Source of the DNA: Streptomyces physcomitrii
GTDB taxonomy: Bacteria; Actinomycetota; Actinomycetes; Streptomycetales; Streptomycetaceae
Assembly: GCF_012273655.1 (NCBI RefSeq)
Contig: NZ_JAAWWP010000003.1
Coordinates: 402,175 to 466,174, forward strand
DNA: 64,000 bases
Reading direction: 5' to 3'
Shown: one piece after another, positions 8,812 to 23,504 of the stretch
Layout of the letters: each line of letters begins with the position of its first letter
Numbering within the stretch: the stretch's first letter is position 1
Notes under the pieces: generated by a model
What the model was told of the DNA's origin: nothing
Database searches by the model: none
The model's input: only the letters and a program-made list of their open reading frames with translations
Position numbers and translations under genes: made by a program

Positions 8812-8885
8812 TGGGGCTAACAGGATTTGAACCTGTGGCCTCATCCTTATCAGGGATGCGCTCTAACCAACTGAGCTATAGCCCC
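8812..8885 (-). tRNA. tRNA-Ile (GAT anticodon)
   Basis: The 74-nt cloverleaf reads leftward from GGGGCTATAGCTCAG to TCAAATCCTGTTAGCCCCA. The acceptor stem GGGGCTA pairs with TAGCCCC. The D-loop contains GGTTAGAGC, the anticodon loop is CTGATAA with GAT at 8851-8849, and the T-loop is TTCAAAT. CCA is not encoded (the following bases are CAG). It lies between the accessory CRISPR region and the gyrA core, with its 3' end facing the accessory side. Confidence 0.97.
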
Positions 8886-9001
8886 GCCGCGCTCTGTGCG
8901 CTGACCTGAGAAGATTAGCGCACGACGTGGTCAGTCCCAAAATCGGTAACCGGGGCCCGGAACAGGCCCGGACCGGACCCCCGTGAGCGGCTCCCGAGCG
9001 G

Positions 9002-9544
9002 CTACTCGTCCTCCGCCAGGGTCAGCTCCACGCCGCCGACGAAGCCCGCGGAGAGGTTGTAGATGAAGGCGCCGAGGGTGGCCAGGGCGGTGGCGAGGAC
9101 GACGTCGATGACGGCGATGACCGAGGTGAAGATGAGCACCCGGGGCAGCGAGAGGAAGGACTGGAGGTCGAATCCGTTGGATTCGTTGGAGCCGGTCGCC
9201 TCGGAGATGGTGCCGCCGACGGTGGAGAAGACGCCCATCGCGTCCATGACCATCCACAGCACCGCGGAGGCCACCACGGTGCAGATGCCCAGTGCGATGG
9301 AGAGCAGGAAGCTCACCTTCATCACCGACCAGGGGTCCGCCTTGGCGACCCGCAGCCGCGCCTTGCGGGTCCGCGGGGTGGTGCGCGCCCCCGCGGGCGT
9401 ACGGGGTCTGCGTACGGTGCCGTCCGGGGCGGACTGGTAGGCCTGCGGCGGGTGGTACGGGCCGGAGGGGGCCTCCGGCGGCCGTTCGCCGGGCAGGGCT
9501 CCGCCCGTGTACTGCTGGCCCTCGGCGCCTCGGGTTTCGGTCAC
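9002..9544 (-). CDS. DUF3566 membrane protein next to gyrA
   Basis: 180 residues from a GTG at 9544 preceded by AGGGGG; the open frame runs further upstream without good codon bias. The N-terminal 75 residues are Pro/Gly/Thr-rich and probably cytoplasmic. Then come VMKVSFLLSIALGICTVVAS and a second helix (LIFTSVIAVIDVVLATALAT), separated by an extracellular-type loop. This is the DUF3566 arrangement found beside gyrA in actinobacteria, as in Rv0007. Function is unknown. It follows gyrA by 193 bp on the same strand and precedes tRNA-Ile. Confidence 0.88.
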   Translation of the reverse strand: MTETRGAEGQQYTGGALPGERPPEAPSGPYHPPQAYQSAPDGTVRRPRTPAGARTTPRTRKARLRVAKADPWSVMKVSFLLSIALGICTVVASAVLWMVMDAMGVFSTVGGTISEATGSNESNGFDLQSFLSLPRVLIFTSVIAVIDVVLATALATLGAFIYNLSAGFVGGVELTLAEDE

Positions 9545-9737
9545 GTTGCCCCCTGGGGCTGCTGGGAGTCGTCGTCGTGCAAGGGAGAGAAGGCAGGGGC
9601 GGGAAGGGGCGAGCAGGGAGCGGGGCCGGTCACCGCGGGGCCACGGACGCCGTCCGTTCCGGCCGGAAGGGTTCCGGCGACCGTGGCCCTGCTCACGACC
9701 CGCTCCTCGTACTCGGCGGCCTCTCGGCCCGCCCGGC

Positions 9738-12338
<2,601 letters not shown>

Positions 12339-12416
12339 GGCCGTACTGGATCCTTTCGGACTGTGCGGAAGCGGAGGTCCTCGGGCGGCCGCCGGGGGCC
12401 GCGCCGCAGAGCCGCC

Positions 12417-15055
<2,639 letters not shown>

Positions 15056-15781
15056 TCAGCCGTAGGTGTCGCCGGGGCCCTTGCTGCCGGGGGCGCGCAG
15101 CGATCCGTACCGCCGCGGGCCGGTGCCCGGGCCCTGGACCTTGATCAGCCGTACGGTGCCGTGGCCGAGGTCCTCGTTCAGGCGGGCGACCAGCTGGGGG
15201 GCGAGCAGGCGCAGCTGGGTGGCCCAGGCGGTGGAGTCGCAGCGCACGGTCAGCACGCGGTCGGCGGCCGGGTCGCCGGCGTCGTCCTGGTAGCTCACCG
15301 GGACGCAGTGCCGGGCGAGGTCGGGGCCGACGATCTGCGGCCAGCGGCCCATCACCCCGCCGACCGCCGCCGGGGTCTCCCAGCCGCGCTCGGTGATCAG
15401 CCGGTTGATCGCGGCGCCGAGCGGCAGCGGGTCGCGGCCGTCCGCGCGGGCGCCCGAGCGCAGTCCGCCGCGGCGGGCCTGCTTCTTCTGCCGGGCGGCG
15501 TCCCCGCGGGCCCGCGCCTGCTCCTTGGCCGCGCGCAGCGCCACCCGGGCGAGGTCGACGCCGCTGGGTTCGCCGATGCCCGCGGGCGCGGCTTCCGCGG
15601 CGGGGGTGTCGGCCGGTGCGGCCCGGTTGCCCGGTGCGGCCGGGGCGGCCGGGGTGCCGTCGCGGCGGGGCGCGCGGTCGCCGGGGGCGCCCGCGGAGGC
15701 GTCCGCTGTGCCGTCCTCGCCGGGGCCGCCGCCGAGGCGCTGCTGCCCGCTCGGCCCGGGGCGCCGCCCGCCGCCGCTCAT
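15056..15781 (-). CDS. DUF721 / DciA-like protein downstream of recF
   Basis: 241 residues. The start ATG overlaps the recF stop (ATGA), so translation is coupled. The first about 110 residues are disordered, rich in Pro/Ala/Gly and then Arg/Lys. The conserved DUF721 domain follows: [34 protein letters not shown], then [20 protein letters not shown]. In many bacteria this family includes DciA, which helps load the replicative helicase, and in actinobacteria it sits beside recF, dnaA and gyrB. A helicase-loading role is plausible here but inferred. Confidence 0.85.
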   Translation of the reverse strand: MSGGGRRPGPSGQQRLGGGPGEDGTADASAGAPGDRAPRRDGTPAAPAAPGNRAAPADTPAAEAAPAGIGEPSGVDLARVALRAAKEQARARGDAARQKKQARRGGLRSGARADGRDPLPLGAAINRLITERGWETPAAVGGVMGRWPQIVGPDLARHCVPVSYQDDAGDPAADRVLTVRCDSTAWATQLRLLAPQLVARLNEDLGHGTVRLIKVQGPGTGPRRYGSLRAPGSKGPGDTYG

Positions 15782-16941
15782 CCGGCCGTCACCTCGCCCT
15801 CGCCGACCCGGAACCGGGCCCCGCGCAGCACCTCGGGCACGTCCTCGTCCACCGCCGCGGTCACCAGGACCTGCTCGCCGGGGGCGACCAGCTCGGCGAG
15901 GCGGTCCCGGCGCCGGGAGTCCAGCTCCGCGAAGACGTCGTCCAGGATGAGCACGGGCTCCCCCGCCCGGCGCCCGCCCTCGGCCGGTGTCTCCTCGGCG
16001 TACGGGCTCTCGGCGCGCAGCAGGTCGTACGAGGCCAGCCGCAGCGCCAGCGCGTACGACCAGGACTCGCCGTGGCTCGCGTACCCCTTGGCGGGCATCC
16101 GGCCGAGCTTGAGCACCAGGTCGTCGCGGTGCGGGCCGACCAGGGTGACGCCGCGCTCCACCTCCTGGGTGCGCACCTCGGCCAGGGCGGCGAGGAGCTG
16201 CTCGTACAGCTCCTCGCGGCGGTGCGCCTCGCCGGGGGCGGAGGGCTTGTACTCCAGGGCCAACGGGCCGCCGCCGGGGGCGAGTTGCTCGTAGGCCTTG
16301 TCGGCGAGCGGCTGGAGGGCGTCGATCAGGGAGAACCGCTGGGCGAGCAGCTCGGCGCCGGCCCGGGCCAGGTGCTGGTCCCAGACGTCCAGGGTGGACA
16401 GGTCCATCTTGCGGCCCGCGTGGCGGCGGGCGAGCGCGGCGGACTTCAGCAGGGTGTTGCGCTGCTTGAGCACCCGGTCGTAGTCGGCGCGCACCCCGGC
16501 CATCCGCGGGGAGCGGGCGGTGACCAGTTCGTCGAGGAAGCGGCGGCGCTCGGTGGGGTCGCCCTTGACCAGCGCCAGGTCCTCCGGCGCGAAGAGCACG
16601 GTGCGCAGGATGCCGAGCACGTCACGGGGCCTGACCGCCGAGGAGCGGTTGATCCGCGCCCGGTTGGCCTTGCCCGGGTTCAGCTCCAGCTCGACCAGCT
16701 GCTGCCGCTCGCCCTGGCGCACCGCGCCGCGGATCACCGCCCGCTCGGCGCCCATGCGCACCAGGGGGGCGTCCGAGGAGACCCGGTGGCTGGAGAGGGT
16801 GGCGAGATAGCCGACCGCCTCCACCAGATTGGTCTTGCCCTGGCCGTTGGGCCCCACGAACGCGGTGACGCCCGGGTCGAGTGCTACCTCGGCCCGGGCG
16901 TACGAGCGGAAGTCGGCCAGCGACAGATGAGTGACATGCAC
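15778..16941 (-). CDS. recF: RecF recombination mediator ATPase
   Basis: 387 residues, normal for RecF. Walker A is [17 protein letters not shown] near residue 30. The ABC signature region lies near the centre to C-terminal side, and Walker B/D-loop is [18 protein letters not shown]. RecF with RecO and RecR loads RecA at gaps. It begins [19 protein letters not shown], the classic N-terminal strand. It lies 51 bp after gnd and overlaps the DUF721 gene by 4 bp. Confidence 0.96.
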   Translation of the reverse strand: MHVTHLSLADFRSYARAEVALDPGVTAFVGPNGQGKTNLVEAVGYLATLSSHRVSSDAPLVRMGAERAVIRGAVRQGERQQLVELELNPGKANRARINRSSAVRPRDVLGILRTVLFAPEDLALVKGDPTERRRFLDELVTARSPRMAGVRADYDRVLKQRNTLLKSAALARRHAGRKMDLSTLDVWDQHLARAGAELLAQRFSLIDALQPLADKAYEQLAPGGGPLALEYKPSAPGEAHRREELYEQLLAALAEVRTQEVERGVTLVGPHRDDLVLKLGRMPAKGYASHGESWSYALALRLASYDLLRAESPYAEETPAEGGRRAGEPVLILDDVFAELDSRRRDRLAELVAPGEQVLVTAAVDEDVPEVLRGARFRVGEGEVTAG

Positions 16942-16967
16942 GGCCGTGCACCGACCTCCCCCAGGGT

Positions 16968-17007
16968 GTGGACTACTTCTGGCTCTTGTGGATTACTTCT
17001 GGCTCTT
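16968..17007. repeat. 20-bp tandem duplication at the 3' end of gnd
   Basis: Two adjacent 20-mers, 16968-16987 and 16988-17007, differ at a single base: GTGGA(C/T)TACTTCTGGCTCTT. The right copy contains the stop codon and last codons of gnd; the left copy lies just beyond it. Confidence 0.85.
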
Positions 17008-17874
17008 CTCGACGGCGTGCCCGCCGAACTGGTTGCGCAGCGCCGCGATCATCTTCATCTGCGGCGAGTCCTCCTGGCGGGAGGCGAAGCGGGCGAACAG
17101 CGAGGCGGTGATCGCGGGCAGCGGCACGGCGTTGTCGATGGCGGCCTCCACGGTCCAGCGGCCCTCGCCGGAGTCCTGTGCGAAACCGCGCAGCTGCTCC
17201 AGGTGCTCGTCGTCGTCGAGGGCGTTGACGGCGAGGTCGAGCAGCCAGGAGCGGATGACCGTGCCCTGCTGCCAGGAGCGGAAGACCTCGCGTACGTCGG
17301 TGACCGAGTCCACCGCCTCCAGCAGCTCCCAGCCCTCGGCGTAGGCCTGCATCATGGCGTACTCGATGCCGTTGTGGACCATCTTCGCGAAGTGGCCGGC
17401 GCCGACCTTGCCCGCGTGCACGGAGCCGAAGTCGCCCTCCGGCTTGAGGGCGTCGAAGACCGGCTGCACCTTGGCGACGTTCTCCTTGTCGCCGCCGTAC
17501 ATCAGCGCGTAGCCGTTCTCCAGGCCCCAGACGCCGCCGGAGACGCCGCAGTCCACGAAGCCGATGCCCTTGGCCGCCAGCTCCTCGGCGTGCTTCTCGT
17601 CGTCGCTCCAGCGGGAGTTGCCGCCGTCGACGACGACATCGCCCGGTTCGAGGAGTTCGCCGAGGGTGTCGATGGTGGACTGGGTCGCGTCACCGGCCGG
17701 GACCATCACCCAGACCACCCGCGGGCCGCTGAGCCGCCCGACCAGCTCCTGGAGGGTGCCGACGTCCGCGAGATCGGGGTTGCGGTCGTATCCGATGACG
17801 GTGTGGCCTGCGCGGCGGATGCGCTCGCGCATATTGCCGCCCATCTTGCCGAGGCCGACGAGACCGAGCTCCAT
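16993..17874 (-). CDS. gnd: 6-phosphogluconate dehydrogenase, decarboxylating (short YqeC-type)
   Basis: 293 residues from ATG 17874 with AGGA 6 nt upstream; a TTG directly before is a weaker choice. The N-terminal NADP-binding site is LGLVGLGKMGGNMRERIRRA. The GVSGGVWGLENGYALMYGG segment matches the substrate-binding DxGVSGG motif, and K-x-x-H-N-G-I-E-Y (KMVHNGIEY) carries the catalytic lysine. It oxidises 6-phosphogluconate to ribulose 5-phosphate and CO2 with formation of NAD(P)H. The short form (about 290-300 residues) is normal between recF and dnaN in Streptomyces. Confidence 0.95.
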   Translation of the reverse strand: MELGLVGLGKMGGNMRERIRRAGHTVIGYDRNPDLADVGTLQELVGRLSGPRVVWVMVPAGDATQSTIDTLGELLEPGDVVVDGGNSRWSDDEKHAEELAAKGIGFVDCGVSGGVWGLENGYALMYGGDKENVAKVQPVFDALKPEGDFGSVHAGKVGAGHFAKMVHNGIEYAMMQAYAEGWELLEAVDSVTDVREVFRSWQQGTVIRSWLLDLAVNALDDDEHLEQLRGFAQDSGEGRWTVEAAIDNAVPLPAITASLFARFASRQEDSPQMKMIAALRNQFGGHAVEKSQK

Positions 17875-18005
17875 CAATGATCCTTAAGTAGCGTCCGGTG
17901 GGCGGGCACGGGCCGTGCCCAGACCGAGCCTAAACCCGCGCCGCCGTGCACACCTGTGGGCTCAGCCGCTCAGGCGTCACCCCACTCACCTGCGGTGTTG
18001 TCCGC

Positions 18006-19136
18006 TCAGCCGGACAGCCGCACCGGCATGATCAGGTACTTGTACGCCTCGTCCGCCTCCGCGTCCAGGGCGGGCTTGCCGCTCAGCAGCGCGGGCTTGG
18101 TGGAGGTGGTGAAGGAGAGCTGGGCCACCGGGGAGTCGATGGCGCTGAGGCCGTCGAGCAGGAAGGTCGGGTTGAAGGCGATCGAGATGTCGTCGCCCTC
18201 CAGCTGCGCGTCGACCCTTTCCACAGCCTGTGCGTCGTCGCTGGAGCCGGCCTCCAGGATCAGCACGCCCTGCTCGAAGCTGAGCCGCACCGGGGTGTTG
18301 CGCTCGGCGACCAGGGCCACGCGCTTGACGGCCTCCACGAAGGGGGCGGTCTCGATCACGGCCACCGAGTTGAACTCGGTCGGGAAGAGCGTGCGGTACT
18401 TCGGCAGGTCGCCTTCGAGCAGCCGGGTGGTGGTACGGCGGCCCGCGCCCTCGAAGCCGATCAGGCCCTCGCCCGCGCCGGAGCCGGACAGGGCGATGGT
18501 CACGCTGTCGCCGCTGGTCAGTGCCTTGGCGGTGTCCTGGAGGGTCTTGGCGGGCACCAGGGCGACCGCGGAGATCTCCGCGGACTCCGGCTTCCACAGG
18601 AACTCGCGGACCGCGAAGCGGTAGCGGTCGGTGGAGGCGAGGGTCACGGTGTCGCCCTCGATCTCGATACGCACACCGGTGAGCACCGGGAGGGTGTCGT
18701 CCCGGCCCGCGGCGATGGCGACCTGGTTGGCGGCGGCGGCGAAGACCTCACCGGGGACGGTGCCGGTGGCGGTGGGCATCTGCGGCAGGGCCGGGTACTC
18801 CTCCACCGGCAGGGTGTGGAGGGTGAAGCGGGAGGAGCCGCAGACCACGGTCGCCCGTACACCGTCTGTGGAGATCTCCACCGGGCGGTTGGGCAGGGCC
18901 CGGCAGATGTCGGCGAGCAGGCGGCCGGAGACGAGGACCGTGCCGTCCTCCTCGACCTCGGCGTCGACGGAGACGCGGGCCGAGACCTCGTAGTCGAAGC
19001 TCGACAGGCTCAGGGCGCCGTCCTCGGCCTTCAGCAGCAGGCCCGCCAGTACCGGCGCCGGAGGCCGGGCCGGGAGGCTGCGCGCCGCCCAGGCAACTGC
19101 CTCCGCGAGTACATCGCGTTCCACCCGGATCTTCAC
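18006..19136 (-). CDS. dnaN: DNA polymerase III sliding clamp (beta)
   Basis: 376 residues from GTG 19136 with AGGAGG upstream. The three-fold clamp architecture is recognisable: VKIRVERDVLAEAVAWAARS, then FTLHTLPVEEYPALP, then a C-terminal LIMPVRLSG, matching the universal MPxRL end. The dimeric ring tethers polymerase to DNA. It is the first gene left of oriC and is transcribed away from it. Confidence 0.98.
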   Translation of the reverse strand: MKIRVERDVLAEAVAWAARSLPARPPAPVLAGLLLKAEDGALSLSSFDYEVSARVSVDAEVEEDGTVLVSGRLLADICRALPNRPVEISTDGVRATVVCGSSRFTLHTLPVEEYPALPQMPTATGTVPGEVFAAAANQVAIAAGRDDTLPVLTGVRIEIEGDTVTLASTDRYRFAVREFLWKPESAEISAVALVPAKTLQDTAKALTSGDSVTIALSGSGAGEGLIGFEGAGRRTTTRLLEGDLPKYRTLFPTEFNSVAVIETAPFVEAVKRVALVAERNTPVRLSFEQGVLILEAGSSDDAQAVERVDAQLEGDDISIAFNPTFLLDGLSAIDSPVAQLSFTTSTKPALLSGKPALDAEADEAYKYLIMPVRLSG

Positions 19137-19383
19137 CGTAAGCCGCCTCCTGCTGTCGCCTGGCTGCTCTCGCCCTGCTGGTCTGACTGAACTGACTGAT
19201 CTGTCTGGCCGGTCTGCTCCGCGTCCCGGGCTCCGGGGCCTCTCGGCTTCCGGGAGTCGGTGCGACGCGGTGTCCTCCGTCCCACCGAGGGGAAGGTGAC
19301 CGGGGACCAGTCTGACGTACCGCGCTGACACTCGGCGCCTCTCGGGGTCAAGTCGTACCGGGCGGCAGATCGGCGCCGGACCG

Positions 19384-19962
19384 CGAGTTGTGCACAGCCC
19401 CCTCTTCGAAACCAATTCCCCGGTCTAACTAGGTGGGGGTAGTAGTAGGGGCTGTGGAAACCGTGGATAACCGCGTTTTCGCAGGTCAGCACGGAAATTT
19501 TGTCCACTGTGCCTGTGGGCGGAGCCGGTGGACAACCGGCCGTCGCTGTGGACGGGGGAAAGTTCTGCACACCCGATGCACAGGCAAGGGGTGGTTCTCC
19601 CCAGCGGCGTCCCCAGCTTTACCCAGGTTCCCCACAGCCCAATCGGTCAGCTTCGTGTGACGCCTTTCACTCGGAGCGGTGAGAGGGCGTGCCTCGTTGC
19701 CGAACAGTGGACGGCGATGTGGAGAAGGTACGGCAAGCTGGGGACAACGGCTCCTGGCCTGTGGGCGGGCGGTGGACAACCGTACCCACAGGCTGTGTAC
19801 AAGTCGCCCGTCCACAAGATGTGGAGAAGCTTCGTCCACCGATCCACAGGCAGCTGAGCTGGTCTGATGGATCATCGGCCGGGCCTCCTGTGGACGCCCT
19901 TGGGACAACTTCCCCCTCCCCAGGATGTGGACGGGAAAAAGTCCCCGAATCTGTGGAGAAGC
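19384..19962. other. oriC: Chromosomal replication origin oriC
   Basis: The dnaN-dnaA intergenic region holds about 18 DnaA-box-like nonamers on both strands. Forward (first base): 19388 TTGTGCACA, 19500 TTGTCCACT, 19808 CCGTCCACA, 19832 TCGTCCACC, 19840 CGATCCACA. Reverse (left edge): 19453 GTTTCCACA, 19462 TTATCCACG, 19527 and 19771 TTGTCCACC, 19547 and 19926 CCGTCCACA, 19706 CCGTCCACT, 19718, 19820 and 19952 TTCTCCACA, 19739 TTGTCCCCA, 19889 GCGTCCACA, 19900 TTGTCCCAA. This matches the many-box, low-affinity layout of Streptomyces oriC. I see no strongly AT-rich unwinding element; 19441-19500 is the least GC-rich part. Confidence 0.93.
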
Positions 19963-20129
19963 AGCGCCGCGGTGGAGGGAATCGAACAGCCGCCTCCCGA
20001 ACCGGCGCGCGAGAGGCCGCGCGATCCCGTACGAGGAAGGTTTGAGAAGCCGCAGAACGGGGCCGCGGACCGCTCCCAGGGCGTCCGGCGGGCGCGGTGC
20101 GCGTCCCCGGAGAACGCCGCCGGGGCAAG

Positions 20130-20162
20130 CGAGAACCCCCGGCGCGGAGCCGGGGGTTCTCG
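20130..20162 (-). terminator. Strong hairpin downstream of dnaA
   Basis: A perfect 14-bp stem, CGAGAACCCCCGGC with GCCGGGGGTTCTCG, closes a 5-nt loop (GCGGA). It lies 40 bp past the dnaA stop and separates dnaA transcription from oriC. There is no clear U-run, as is common in Streptomyces. Confidence 0.8.
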
Positions 20163-20201
20163 GGGCGGAGCGGCGGGAGCGGGCCTGCCGGCCCGGCCCC
20201 G

Positions 20202-22496
20202 TCAGCCGTTCTTGATGCGGTTGGTCAGCTCGGTGACCTGGTTGTAGATGGAGCGGCGCTCCGCCATCAGCGCCCGGATCTTGCGGTCCGCGTGCATCAC
20301 GGTGGTGTGGTCGCGCCCGCCGAACTGCGCGCCGATCTTCGGCAGCGAGAGGTCGGTCAGCTCCCGGCACAGATACATCGCGATCTGCCGGGCGGTCACC
20401 AGGACCCGGCTGCGCGAGGAGCCGCACAGGTCGTCCACGGTCAGGCCGAAGTAGTCGGCGGTCGCCGCCATGATCGCGGTGGCCGTGATCTCGGGGGCGG
20501 CGTCCTCACCGCCGGGGATCAGGTCCTTGAGGACGATCTCGGTCAGGCCGAGGTCCACCGGCTGCCGGTTGAGCGAGGCGAAGGCGGTCACCCGGATCAG
20601 GGCGCCCTCCAGCTCGCGGATATTGCGCGAGATCCGGGAGGCGATGAACTCCAGGACCTCCGGCGGGGCGTTGAGCTGCTCCTGCACCGCCTTCTTGCGC
20701 AGGATCGCGATCCGCGTCTCCAGCTCGGGCGGCTGCACATCGGTGATCAGCCCCCACTCGAAGCGGTTGCGCAACCGGTCCTCCAGGGTGACCAGTTGCT
20801 TGGGCGGCCGGTCCGAGGAGAGCACGATCTGCTTGTTCGCGTTGTGCAGCGTGTTGAAGGTGTGGAAGAACTCCTCCTGCGTCGACTCCTTGTCCGCGAG
20901 GAACTGGATGTCGTCGACGAGCAGGATGTCCATCTCCCGGTACCGCTTGCGGAAGCTGTCGCCCTTGCCGTCCCGGATCGAGTTGATGAACTCGTTGGTG
21001 AACTCCTCCGAGCTGACGTACCGCACCCGCGTCCCCGGATAGAGACTGCGCGCGTAGTGCCCGATCGCGTGCAGCAGGTGGGTCTTGCCGAGCCCCGACT
21101 CCCCGTAGATGAACAGCGGGTTGTACGCCTTCGCCGGTGCCTCGGCGACCGCGACCGCGGCCGCGTGGGCGAAGCGGTTCGAGGCCCCGATGACGAAGGT
21201 GTCGAAGAGGTACTTGGGGTTCAGCCGCGCGGTCGGCTCCCCGGGGCCGGTCGCCGGGGCGGGCTTCGCCGCCAGCGGCCCGGGCGCACCACTGGAGGCG
21301 GGCAGCGAGGAGCCCACCGGCCCGCCCGCGTGCACATGCCCCCGCGAGGAGGGCGGCCCCCCGCGCGGACCGGGCCCGCCGGCCGGCGGCTGCCCGCCCG
21401 GGTCCGGGGCGGAAGGGGGACGCCGGTCCGGACCCGGGCGCTCGTACTCCCCGCGGGACTTCTCGTAGGCGCCGAGTTCGCCGCGGTCCCCGCGCTCGGC
21501 AGGGGCCCGCTCGCCGCGGTCCCCGCGCTCGAAGTCCATCCGCTGCTCGTACGGCAGCCGCTCGGCCTCGTACCCCGGGCGCTCGCCGCGCTCGCGCTCC
21601 CGCTCGTAGGGCGGCCGCTCGCTCTCGTAGCCGCCGCGCTCGGCCCCCCGGCGGTCGGCCGCGGGACGCTCCTGCTCGTATCCGGCGCGCTCGCTCTCGT
21701 ACCCGGGCCGCTCGCCGTCGTAGGAGCGCTCGCCCTCGTAGGAGGGGCGCTCCTTGTCATAGGGGCGGTCCTTCTCGTACGGGCGCTCCTGCTCGTAGGA
21801 GGAACGGTCCGCTTCGTAGCCGCCGCGGTCCTGCTCGTAGGACGGGCGCTCGGCGTCGTAGCCGCGGTAGTCGTGGCCCGGCTGCTGGGCGGCGGGGCCG
21901 GTGTAGGACTCGCGCTCGGGGAAGCCGAGGCGCTGCTGCTGCCAGCCGTAGTCGTCCTGGCCGGTGCGCGGCCAGGCGCCCGGCTCGGGGCGCTGGTACT
22001 CGGAGGGGTACGCGGGGCGGGCGGTCGGCAGCGAGTCCGGGCGGGCCTCGCCGCGGGCGGCGGGCACCGAGTCGCCGCGGCCGTGCCCGGGGTGCTCCTC
22101 GCCCGGCCTGCGGGCGTACCCCTCGTACGTCTCACGGCCGGGGGCGGCGGAGGGCAGCTCCGGCTCCTCGTACCGCTGCTGCTGGCCGGGCAGTTGGGGG
22201 GCGGGCGCCTCGCCGGCGTTCTCGTCGACGGTGATGGCGATGCGGATGCGGCGGCCGTACTCCCTGCTGAGGGAGGAGGCGACGACGGGCGCGAGGCGGC
22301 CTTCGAGCACGCCCTTGGCGAATTCGTTCGGCACGGCGAGCAGCGCGGTGTCGGCGACCAGGCCGAGCGGCTGGCAGCGCCTGATCCACCGCTCGTCCTT
22401 CGCCTCGATCCCGTGGCCGCCCCCGTCGCCGATCCCGAGGAGCTGGTCGAGCACCCGTGGCCACACTGCGGCAAGATCGGCAGTTACGTCAGCCAC
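20202..22496 (-). CDS. dnaA: Chromosomal replication initiator DnaA with an extended domain II
   Basis: 764 residues from GTG 22496 ([20 protein letters not shown]). Domain I is about residues 1-90. Domain III starts near residue 425 ([13 protein letters not shown]), with Walker [10 protein letters not shown] and Walker [10 protein letters not shown]. Domain IV ends with the DNA-binding signature [13 protein letters not shown]. Residues about 90-424 are a disordered linker; about 205-325 consist of degenerate hexamer-like units of the type YE(Q/S/A)ERP or YDGERP. S. coelicolor DnaA is about 656 residues, so this linker is roughly 100 residues longer. A promoter and a perfect DnaA box lie upstream. 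Confidence 0.97.
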   Translation of the reverse strand: MADVTADLAAVWPRVLDQLLGIGDGGGHGIEAKDERWIRRCQPLGLVADTALLAVPNEFAKGVLEGRLAPVVASSLSREYGRRIRIAITVDENAGEAPAPQLPGQQQRYEEPELPSAAPGRETYEGYARRPGEEHPGHGRGDSVPAARGEARPDSLPTARPAYPSEYQRPEPGAWPRTGQDDYGWQQQRLGFPERESYTGPAAQQPGHDYRGYDAERPSYEQDRGGYEADRSSYEQERPYEKDRPYDKERPSYEGERSYDGERPGYESERAGYEQERPAADRRGAERGGYESERPPYERERERGERPGYEAERLPYEQRMDFERGDRGERAPAERGDRGELGAYEKSRGEYERPGPDRRPPSAPDPGGQPPAGGPGPRGGPPSSRGHVHAGGPVGSSLPASSGAPGPLAAKPAPATGPGEPTARLNPKYLFDTFVIGASNRFAHAAAVAVAEAPAKAYNPLFIYGESGLGKTHLLHAIGHYARSLYPGTRVRYVSSEEFTNEFINSIRDGKGDSFRKRYREMDILLVDDIQFLADKESTQEEFFHTFNTLHNANKQIVLSSDRPPKQLVTLEDRLRNRFEWGLITDVQPPELETRIAILRKKAVQEQLNAPPEVLEFIASRISRNIRELEGALIRVTAFASLNRQPVDLGLTEIVLKDLIPGGEDAAPEITATAIMAATADYFGLTVDDLCGSSRSRVLVTARQIAMYLCRELTDLSLPKIGAQFGGRDHTTVMHADRKIRALMAERRSIYNQVTELTNRIKNG

Positions 22497-22628
22497 AGGG
22501 CACGCTCTCTCGCTGGTCCCACGAAGGTGTGGTTCGGGGACGGTCGGTGAATGATCGCCGGACGGACCCCCCTGAGACACGGGGCGCCCGCGCGGTGGCG
22601 GGCGAAGGGAACGAATCGGAGTCCGGCC

Positions 22629-22658
22629 ACGGTAGTCAGGGCAACGGGTACGGTTCAA
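22629..22658 (-). promoter_or_regulatory. Putative dnaA promoter
   Basis: Read leftward, TTGAAC (22658-22653), an 18-bp spacer and TACCGT (22634-22629) resemble a housekeeping sigma promoter. The start site would lie near 22622, giving a leader of about 125 nt before the dnaA GTG. Confidence 0.6.
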
Positions 22659-22662
22659 GTTG

Positions 22663-22671
22663 TTGTCCACA
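22663..22671 (+). promoter_or_regulatory. Consensus DnaA box at the dnaA promoter
   Basis: A perfect TTGTCCACA lies 4 bp upstream of the -35 of the putative dnaA promoter, followed at 22675 by the box-like TGTGCACAG. DnaA autoregulation through boxes in its promoter is known in Streptomyces lividans, and this position fits such a role. Confidence 0.75.
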
Positions 22672-22747
22672 GCCTGTGCACAGTGTCCCCCGGGCGCCCG
22701 TCTTTCCCGGACTTTCGCCGGTCTTTCCCGGTCGTCCAGGAGCTGGT

Positions 22748-22777
22748 TTGACCCGGCGGCGCGGCCCCGCGTACCGT
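22748..22777 (+). promoter_or_regulatory. Putative rpmH promoter
   Basis: TTGACC (22748-22753), an 18-bp spacer and TACCGT (22772-22777) form a good vegetative promoter for the rightward rpmH-rnpA series, with a leader of about 180 nt. The -10 hexamer is the same as in the divergent dnaA promoter. Confidence 0.6.
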
Positions 22778-22964
22778 AACCAGGTCGAGTTGTCGATGGC
22801 TGCTGCCGCCTGCCTCCGATGGGCAAAAGGTCAAGGATCCCAGGTCACGCCGGGGATTCTCGGCCGGGAAGCGGTGCACTCGGGCGTAAGCGAGCTACTC
22901 GTGGGCGCACGGTGACAGCCAGTCGATCTCCCGCCATCCTTCGAATCATTACTGGAGCCCCCGA

Positions 22965-23102
22965 GTGAGCAAGCGCACCTTCCAGCCGAACAACCGTCGT
23001 CGCGCGAAGACCCACGGCTTCCGGCTGCGGATGCGCACCCGTGCCGGCCGCGCGATTCTCGCGTCCCGCCGTAGCAAGGGTCGCGCCCGTCTGTCCGCCT
23101 GA
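22965..23102 (+). CDS. rpmH: 50S ribosomal protein L34
   Basis: 45 residues from GTG 22965 ([20 protein letters not shown]) to TGA 23100-23102, with GGAG upstream. The complete Arg/Lys-rich L34 pattern is present, including the [14 protein letters not shown] segment and the end KGRARLSA. It diverges from dnaA as in most bacteria and begins the rnpA-yidD-yidC-jag series. Confidence 0.98.
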   Translation: MSKRTFQPNNRRRAKTHGFRLRMRTRAGRAILASRRSKGRARLSA

Positions 23103-23123
23103 TCATCCACAGGTCATGACGTC

Positions 23124-23504
23124 GTGCTGCCTACCGAGCATCGGCTGAGGCGGCGCGAGGACTTCGCGACCGCGGTACGCCGAGGACGCAGGGCCGGCCG
23201 GACACTTCTCGTCGTCCATGTCGCCCGTGAACGCAGTGGTGCCACGGACCCGCACGCACCGGGGGAGGATGCCTCTCCCACGCGTGCGGGTTTCGTCGTC
23301 AGCAAGGCGGTGGGCGGTGCCGTGGTCCGCACCAAGGTGAAGCGCAGGCTTCGCCATCTGATGCGCGACCGCCTCGGTCTGCTGCCCCCCGGTAGCCTGG
23401 TAGTCGTCAGAGCGCTGCCCGGTGCGGGGGACGCCGCATACGGCCAGCTGGCCCGAGACCTGGACGCCGCGATCACGAGGCTGCTGGGAGGGGGCGCGCG
23501 ATGA
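23124..23504 (+). CDS. rnpA: Ribonuclease P protein component
   Basis: 126 residues from GTG 23124 ([20 protein letters not shown]). The RNR-type signature is present as [17 protein letters not shown]. It is the protein cofactor of RNase P, which matures tRNA 5' ends. It starts 21 bp after rpmH, and its stop overlaps the yidD start (ATGA). Confidence 0.96.
   Translation: MLPTEHRLRRREDFATAVRRGRRAGRTLLVVHVARERSGATDPHAPGEDASPTRAGFVVSKAVGGAVVRTKVKRRLRHLMRDRLGLLPPGSLVVVRALPGAGDAAYGQLARDLDAAITRLLGGGAR

Noticed and set aside
8886..9001. A tRNA-Ala next to tRNA-Ile, as often found near gyrA
   Set aside because: No second cloverleaf is visible on either side; only tRNA-Ile is supported.
17901..17920. 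GGGCACGG-CCGTGCCC inverted repeat between dnaN and gnd as a terminator
   Set aside because: The loop would be a single base, and dnaN and gnd are likely co-transcribed, so it is too weak to call.
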